Source: Aotearoamyces nothofagi (lineage: Eukaryota; Ascomycota; Leotiomycetes; Leotiales; Tympanidaceae). From it: DNA of 64,000 nt. Position numbers and translations under genes: made by a program. The stretch spans positions 124,001-188,000 of the forward strand of contig JADDTR010000033.1 in NCBI GenBank assembly GCA_015345905.1. The letters run 5' to 3'. The notes beneath the pieces are model-generated. The model saw nothing but the letters and a program-made list of their open reading frames with translations. It made no database searches and was not told where the DNA came from. Position 1 is the first letter of the stretch. Each line of letters starts with the position of its first letter. Of this stretch, positions 57,929 through 64,000 are shown one piece after another.

Positions 57929-58610
57929 GATAATAGACCTAGGTCTTAAGCTGAGTCGCAACTATGCAGATTGGTGATGATTATGTATGTTAGGTAAGTT
58001 GCTGTATCCAGAACACAAGCGCCCTGGTTTGTAGAGTTCGCGATCGGAGGGTTGCAAGACTTGGATATCGTATAATTCGAAAGCGAGGGGTTTTATTTCG
58101 GAATGTTGAGAATGGTATTCGGATACAAGTATAAATGTAAAGAGTTCGCTGTAACTGGCAGGAAATAGAAGGGCAGATGCGTTGGGTCACTATGGATGAA
58201 GATCCGGTGTGTTTGGAAAGGAATGTCTGGAGTTGATCGAGTGAGCCGAAAGAGAGTAAGGGAACCTGAAAGGAGTGACAGGTATTCCGTATTGGCTAAA
58301 CTATGAAAGAAAAGAGCAGATGAAGATAGAGAAAAAGACCAAGAATCTGGCGACGACGAGGAGCCGGTGATGAGGCAGAGGAGTGGAAGGGGAGAAAGAG
58401 GGACAGCACTGGCAGTGGAAGGCGAATCGTCAGGAGGCACGACATCGGTTGGCTGTCCCGAACGGGCATAACTGATGTTCAGGGGGGGCAGGTCGAGTGC
58501 GCCGTGTGCGCGTGAAGGAATCAGGACCCAGCAGGGCTAGTGCATATCGCGTACTTGGAGGGAGCTACAGGGGCCGTGGCTAGGCACCTTTGGGCATCTA
58601 GCTGCCCTGT

Positions 58611-58660
58611 AGCAGCCTGCAGCGGCCTGCGAAGGCCTGCGGAGGCCTGCGGAGGCCTGC
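58611..58660. repeat. 10-bp imperfect tandem repeat, 5 copies
   Basis: Five copies of a RGMGGCCTGC-like unit (AGCAGCCTGC, AGCGGCCTGC, GAAGGCCTGC, GGAGGCCTGC twice), followed by two copies of AAGCCCACA. Confidence 0.85.
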
Positions 58661-59692
58661 GAAGCCCACAAAGCCCACAAAGCCTACGGTGCAGAGCAGG
58701 AGCCCACACCCAGGCACGCCAGGTCACCCGCCTCGAAGTTTCCGCGCTCCAGCCAGACCGAGCTGTCTCCCGGCGCAGAGACGGCCTACGACTACGGAGT
58801 ACCTGGCACGGAATACAGCAGGCAGCGCGCAGTGGGCTGCAGACAGCTACAGCGGACGCCGTAGGTACGAGGCACAGTATGTACTGTAGGTATTGTACTT
58901 GTACGTACAGAGTGTATCCGTACCATGCTGGCAATCCCACCGACAGCGTGCATTGTTCTGCTCGGCTGTGCCTCACGTTACCTACGTTACCTACGTTACC
59001 TAACCAGGCGGCGTGTTCCTCAACACTGACATACAGCACCGTCAGGTCGCGCTCCGATCGCCTGGAGACATTTGCGCTGTCGCACGCGGGCGAGAGCTGC
59101 TCTTCTAGGAAGCATCTGACACTTCCACCGACCTCTTCGAGCAGCCCCAATGCGGCCGGCCCTTGTCCACGATTCCGTCAGCGATGCGGCGTAAGACGGA
59201 TGTATGTCCTGCGGCAGATGCCACCACGCAGCCAGTAATGCTCACGATAACCCGTCGAGCGGTTCAGCGTCTTGCTGCCGTCCCCAGCCCTTATCTTCGC
59301 CTCTCCTCTCTACGGCCCGGTCGCACAGCTCTTTACCGCTCTTTGCGGCCAATTGCTACCCTGATACTCTAAGCAGCAAACGGCTGGGAAGGTATAGAAA
59401 TAGAACTGCCGCTGCAAAAGCTCGTGGTTCGTGGTCGCACCATGCAGGGCGTGGTGTCCAATGGCCTGCGCTTGGGGAAGCTATGGGCTGCCGGCCGTCG
59501 TTCCTGTCGTTCCTCGCCCACACAGAGCGGAAAACGCACACTTCGCCCTCAGGAACAGGTCTAGCTCCAGGTCCCACGGCAAGACCAGCGCCCCTGGCGC
59601 TCCACGGCATCCTGGACGGTGCGTAGCGTCACTGGATGACGCTACAGGGCCAGCCTGCATAAAGGGGTGGCCATTGAGTCCTGGCCAGCAAT

Positions 59693-59731
59693 CCAGCGCT
59701 GCAGCGCTCCGGCGCTCCAGCGCTCCAGCGC
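59693..59731. repeat. 9-bp imperfect tandem repeat
   Basis: A cluster of GCGCTCCAG-type units (about four, imperfect) on the + strand. Confidence 0.75.
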
Positions 59732-60993
59732 ATGGTTCGTCAGGCAGGTAGTCGAGCTCCCTTATGCATTTGTGGCATAGTCCTTGCAGAGGGCCAGCCC
59801 GCTGCAGGAATCGCACGGGCTTGACTCGTGAGCCTGGCAGCTTTGGGTCCTCGGCCAGCCGCCAGGCGTATTCCGTAGCCAGGTAGCCAGGCAGACGCTT
59901 CCAGCGCTTCTGGGTGGCCACCACCACAGCTTGTGGGCTTTGGCCGCCTCTTCCCTGCCAGAGAGCATCTCGAACTGCTCGATTCCATGCTTGGATCTGA
60001 ATTGTGCGCCTCCAAAAGGCCGTTGCAGCTTATAGCCAAAGCCGGACGGGACACGCCGACAGCGATAAGCCAGTTAGCTTTGTCGCGCCGAACACCCGCA
60101 TCAAGTCCATTCCTCTTGATAGCAAGGGGTGTCCCTCGTGCCTCGTAAAAGGTTACTCCATTGGTAGCGTGACAGCTGGGCGAAATATGTTTCAGCGACT
60201 TTGTGCCCTCTCAAAGCCCTTTTAGTCCATATTTCGTACATCATGGAGCGGTCTATATCCAGACTTCCCGAGACCTTTGCTCCATTCTGTACTTTTGCCG
60301 TTTTGAGCCGTTCAGGGCGGGAGCAAGTTCGATCCGACGACTCCGACCGACCGGCCGCAGCTCGCATAACAGACGCCGGACAGCTGTCAAACCCTGCAGA
60401 GAACCGTCTGGCGGTCTGACACGTCCTCCATTCCGAGCTCAAGCCAAAAGCGAAGTCCACACCAGGTAGCTTTACGCAGTATCCATTTCACAGTGCAACC
60501 GCCCCCCCAAGGAGTTGCCCTAAAGACATGAGCCTCACGGGCTTCAGTGCTGAACCTAGCTACCAGGGCTCCCAAAGTCTCGCTCCTCAAACCATTCGCT
60601 TGAATCGCAGACGTCGCGCCCCAGTCGGAAGGGCAACATTTTTGGTTTGAGCCTAAATCGAACCCTTGAAGAAACGCGTCGCGCGATTTAGGATCTTTTG
60701 GTGATGACGATGAAACTCACATCACTATTGCTGGACTTGACCTCCGTAAACATTGCCGGTGTGGATAAGAAGGCCAGCATCACAAGCTTCTAACATGTGA
60801 TACTCCTACACAGATCCAGAATACGCTATCTGCGGTACAGATTAAGGCGCTTCTGTTAATTGCCTTGACAGATGTGTACGCCAAGGCTGCGTGCGCATCT
60901 AACTTACATCCGTATATTTTATATTATCTGTGCCGTGCTATCCTTGAGATAGTGCTTATATTGCAGCTCTTAATTCGATTTACATGGAGGGTT

Positions 60994-61290
60994 TTACGGA
61001 AGCGTACTGACGATTAGACGAAGGCGATCCGGAAGCGTACTGACGATTAGACGAAGGCGATCCGGAATATGCACCAACCATGACTCTTTCTTATGTTTGT
61101 AATTCAATCCCATAAAAAGGTTGAATCCAGAAGCGGTATGATATTTGCCAGTTTGAGGGTTTCTGTGATGCTCTAAAGAGCCGTGCTCCCTGACATCCAC
61201 GTGTCCGTGGTTTGCGACACATGTTACGTGATCATCATCCTGGCCATTCCCTAGTCGATAGCTTTGATCTAGACAAGATTTAAACTTGTA
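60994..61290 (-). CDS. Unidentified open frame ending in a duplicated 11-residue tail
   Basis: The minus-strand frame is open for about 100 codons and ends at TAA (60994-60996). The first ATG is at 61200 (68 aa), but protein-like sequence continues upstream to about 61290 (LGNGQDDDHVTCVANHGHVD), so a spliced 5' part is possible. Downstream it reads HRNPQTGKYHTASGFNLF, then two exact in-frame copies of DRLRLIVSTLP, which come from the 33-bp DNA repeat. I do not recognise the family. No signal peptide or membrane segment is visible. It could be a young or relic gene fragment. Confidence 0.35.
   Translation of the reverse strand, partial: YKFKSCLDQSYRLGNGQDDDHVTCVANHGHVDVREHGSLEHHRNPQTGKYHTASGFNLFMGLNYKHKKESWLVHIPDRLRLIVSTLPDRLRLIVSTLP
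60997..61067. repeat. 33-bp exact tandem duplication
   Basis: Two exact copies of a 33-bp unit starting at 60997 and 61030, plus five bases of a third. The period is a multiple of three and the repeat lies in frame in the open frame at 60994-61290 (-). Confidence 0.95.
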
Positions 61291-61590
61291 CTGTACTGTA
61301 CAAAGATATCTATCCCCTCCTCCCCAACCCCCCCTTCTTTTTTATGCTACCGTACCAAGTATGCCATTGGATCTCCGTGGACTCAAATAGTGCTGCACAA
61401 TATATCTATCATACAGGAATAGTTCTAATATAATATATAAGCAGTACAAGCCGATTCTATCTCACAATTAATTGTTTGTGACTGCCTTGCATACTATAAT
61501 GGATGGAGCTCTAAATCTTCCCGTCCTTCTGTCGCCTGAGACGTGAGGGGGCTTGGGTTTTAGGATGCCATACGGTCTAGATTTTTATCT

Positions 61591-62730
61591 CTACTCGAAT
61601 GGGCTCTTCGGCGTTGGTGCCTCGTATCCTCTTCTCATCAAGAAACTTGCGAGCTTCTGCTCAAACTTTGCGAACTAGGGGTCGACGTTGTCAGTAATTG
61701 TTCGTAGCATTCATCCCGTCGATACAGCACCATCATTTTCCCCGCCTCACTTTACCCAAAAAAAAGCCGAACGGGAATATGCAATACAACAAAATACGGC
61801 CAGAACTATCAGAAACAGCAGAATACAACTTACCACACTCTTTTTCTCCCATTCAACGACTCCCTCCTTTACCCAAATGCCCCAGCTTCCCATCATGTTT
61901 GCAAGCATCATGTCCGTCATCAACCTATCGCCAACGATCGCCACCTCATTCTCTTTCAAATCCTCCATTCCCTTCTGATTTCTAAAGTAGGACATAATTT
62001 CAGCGCCACATCCTGGCTTCTTAGTGGTGTGGGAAAGCACAGGGACCTGGGTGTTGGCAGAGAGAGTCTTTGAAAGGGAGAGGATCGGGTCATTTGTTGC
62101 CGTTCCAGCTGTATTTGATACCACTAGGATATTTGGAGGAGGATATGCGGCTCGAATGGATGAGAAGTGTTCCTATGCAGCGTTAGTAATCATTACGGTT
62201 AGATGAACGGAGTGGTCCTGCGATATGTGAACAGTGAAATATGCTTATTTATGTATATTGTATGCTGAGATAATATATATTATAATATGTATGAGCATAT
62301 GATCGTATGACGGAGTAGAGTGTACGTGCTATTGAGTACCCCAAATTGGTAAGAACTTGAATACTTCCAAGTTCTGTTTGGCTTTTGTAATTATGTAACC
62401 AGCAATATAATTATATTGAAGACTAGGTATATTTTCGAAAGTGGATTTAATATTCATAATAGGAAAAGTCAAGTGAATAAATTATCCTCTCACCTTATAA
62501 GGTTTATAAACCTCATTCTCATGTGGCACCGCAAAGCAATCATCTTTGTCCAAGACTACCGCTCTGATATTGACCTTCCCATACCTGTCCCCGAATGCCT
62601 TCCCTAGCGGCAGAGGCAAATCATTGAACGTGGAGACCGTCGCATGAGGAAGACATAGCCCCGGTCTCGCAATCAGTCTAAACACATTCAACGTCCCAGA
62701 GACGTTAAACGCGCTCATATCCCAAGGCAT
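61591..62730 (-). CDS. GEP4: Mitochondrial phosphatidylglycerophosphatase Gep4
   Basis: Three exons, complement(61591..61674, 61834..62172, 62494..62730), give 219 aa. Introns are 321 nt (donor GTGAGA, TACTAAC branch, acceptor CATAG) and 159 nt (donor GTAAGT, acceptor CCTAG), both phase 0. Gep4 dephosphorylates phosphatidylglycerophosphate in the mitochondrial matrix, an essential step in cardiolipin synthesis. The HAD-type nucleophile motif is VVLDKDDCF (about residues 55-63). Further motifs are LVVSNTAGT, KKPGCGAEIM and VAIVGDRLMTDMMLANMMGS, all characteristic of the family. The C-terminus reads FEQKLASFLMRRGY. The acceptor of the last intron was chosen because it adds FAKFEQ in frame; another AG 18 nt downstream is possible. 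Confidence 0.93.
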
Positions 62731-62970
62731 TCGTTAAAAGCCTCTTGATGTGGAGGACTTTTGTTGACTACCTGCGGCGAAGAGGCGATAATGCTCAAAA
62801 GGCTTGGCGTTGACAGCTTCGCGAAAAGCTTCATATATCGGCGCTAGTAACATTTTGGAGCTTGGAACAACGAGCGACAAAGTCCATTGCTTCCACCGCA
62901 CGACAACGCGCATTGCACCAGAACATCTCCGCACAACTGACTCTCAAGTCGCGATCATACAGCAGCCATC
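62731..62970. promoter_or_regulatory. Divergent GEP4/SMD3 promoter
   Basis: Only 240 bp separate the start codons of these head-to-head genes, so the promoter is shared or closely packed. No clear TATA element seen. Confidence 0.55.
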
Positions 62971-63637
62971 ATGACAAGCACTATTGGTATTCCGATCAAA
63001 CTATTGAACGAGGCACAGGTACGAACTTTTCATGGGCCGTCGCCCTTCCCACTACTGCGACCGTAGCAGGACTTTCAACATAGCAGGAGACTCATACTGA
63101 CTTCATTTGATGTAGGGACATGTTGTCACTCTCGAGATTACATCCGGCCAGGTTTACCGTGGCAAACTTCTCGAAGGTGCGCTCTAATACTCCCTGGGCT
63201 CCAATGTCCTTGTTTCCCTAATACCCTTAGCATCGACTGCACAGTCATCAGAAGATTTTTACTGACGATCCGGGCTGAATAGCCGAAGACAACATGAATG
63301 TACAACTTAAAGATATCACCGTTACTGCCCGCGATGGTCGTGTGAGCCATCTTGACCAGGTCTATATCCGTGGCTCGCATGTGCGATTCTTCATTGTGCC
63401 TGATATGCTTCGGTATGTTTACCTTTACCCCGCAGATCGCTCGTATGAGCCCGCTATGAGCTCATAGATATCAAATCTTCTGATTCTTGCCAATACATAC
63501 ACTGACCACCCTACGAATATAGAAACGCACCCATGTTCAGATCCCGCGGCGTGAAGGGCAGAGGTGTCGGTCTTGCTCGTGGAAGAGCAACAGTTAGCAG
63601 AGCAAGGGCGAGTGGAAGAGGAGCACCAAGAGGATAG
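62971..63637 (+). CDS. SMD3: Small nuclear ribonucleoprotein Sm D3
   Basis: Four exons, 62971..63018, 63116..63176, 63283..63412 and 63523..63637, give 117 aa. Introns are 97, 106 and 110 nt, and all phases agree. SmD3 is one of seven proteins of the Sm ring on U1, U2, U4 and U5 snRNAs. The Sm1 and Sm2 motifs are complete: [18 protein letters not shown] (residues 17-34) then [10 protein letters not shown], and [18 protein letters not shown] (about 66-83). The C-terminal tail is rich in GR/RG and Arg ([15 protein letters not shown]), the usual substrate of symmetric arginine methylation. Length lies between yeast (101) and human (126). It is divergent to GEP4. Confidence 0.96.
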
Positions 63638-64000
63638 ATCTCTCTTTACGTAGTTAGAGGATCTGCAGAAGATGGAATGGACGGGCATTTCGATTGGCGT
63701 TTGGCGAAAAGTTGAACAAGTTGAACAGCTATACTTTGCTAGCTGGGTAGCTTCTCGGAATATAAAAAAATACTTTAACGCAAGTCACGGTAATTATGCC
63801 TATTCCTGTGGGAAATGTAGTGGTTTGAGCTGAGGCTAGAAAGAGAAATGAGGACAATATACATAATGCAATGAGACTGTTTCTCGTGACAACAGCGCAG
63901 AAACACGATTTAATCTCTGATTGATTGTATGACACCCTTAATACTGGAACTTGCCTCTCCTCCAATCACCGTATTTCGAAAATTCTGGCACTAAACCCCG
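63638..64000. other. Right edge after SMD3
   Basis: This is SMD3 3' flank to the window edge. A 78-codon minus-strand frame at 63729..63965 has one hydrophobic stretch but no convincing start or family. No gene called. Confidence 0.45.

Larger units (their letters stand above)
57929..61590. other. Gene-poor interval upstream of homeobox gene
   Basis: The left 500 bp is a C/T-rich sequence on the - strand and probably the homeobox leader. The middle holds GC-rich tandem arrays. 59640-60080 and 60994-61290 contain protein-like open frames on the - strand without known identity (see findings). Confidence 0.45.

Noticed and set aside
63729-63965. 78-codon minus-strand frame with a signal-peptide-like stretch
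   Set aside because: The hydrophobic segment begins mid-frame without a good start, and no downstream domain is visible before the frame ends.

Overview
The window comes from a filamentous ascomycete (Pezizomycotina). The genes are compact, most introns are 47-110 nt with GTRNGT donors and CTAAC/CTRAC-like branch sites, and the gene set is fungal: UTP8, ELG1, a CRH-type GH16 enzyme, RTA1-like and DUF2421 membrane proteins, and a Dnf3-like flippase. A Leotiomycete is a guess. Exon coordinates below come from reading splice sites by eye with phase checks on both sides of each intron. There are no transcript data.

Layout. 0.3-7.7 kb holds a head-to-head pair, UTP8 (-) and ELG1 (+). 7.9-8.4 kb has a kinase-like fragment (-). 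9.2-10.6 kb is a GPI-anchored CRH-type chitin-glucan transglycosylase (-). 10.6-19.5 kb is gene-poor and rich in 5-13 bp tandem repeats, but it contains a five-exon Myb/SANT gene at 13.4-14.2 kb (-) made of very small exons. A second Myb-like gene lies at 19.5-20.5 kb (+). 21.7-28.6 kb carries an NDUFAF3-like complex I assembly factor (+), an RTA1-like membrane protein (+), a small Cys-rich protein (-) and a vacuolar alkaline phosphatase (-). 28.9-38.7 kb is a housekeeping block: ribosomal eL34 (-), PRP8 (+) and ADE1 (-). 40.5-41.5 kb has a third Myb/SANT gene (+) with no visible ATG start. 44.5-55.1 kb holds a seven-exon DUF2421/FUSC-like membrane protein (-) and a Dnf3-like P4-ATPase (+). 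56.1-57.9 kb is a homeodomain transcription factor (-). 61.6-63.6 kb is a head-to-head pair, the GEP4 phosphatase (-) and SMD3 (+).

How the genes relate. Several encode core RNA machinery (UTP8 for pre-rRNA processing, eL34, PRP8 and SMD3 for splicing). Several act at membranes or the cell surface (CRH, RTA1-like, PHO8-like, DUF2421, P4-ATPase, GEP4 for cardiolipin). Four are DNA-binding regulators (three SANT proteins and one homeodomain protein). There is no operon-like or biosynthetic cluster, and I see no intact mobile element, CRISPR array or tRNA. The gene-poor, GC-richer stretches (10.6-19.5, 38.7-40.5, 41.5-44.5, 48.0-50.0 and 57.9-61.6 kb) hold short tandem repeats and a few protein-like fragments that I could not identify.

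The observations most worth following are the two-exon-fragmented SANT paralogue pair (13.4 and 40.5 kb), the apparent GTG start at 40550, an in-frame intron that splits the homeodomain recognition helix, and an orphan reading frame at 61.0-61.3 kb with an exact duplicated 11-codon tail.
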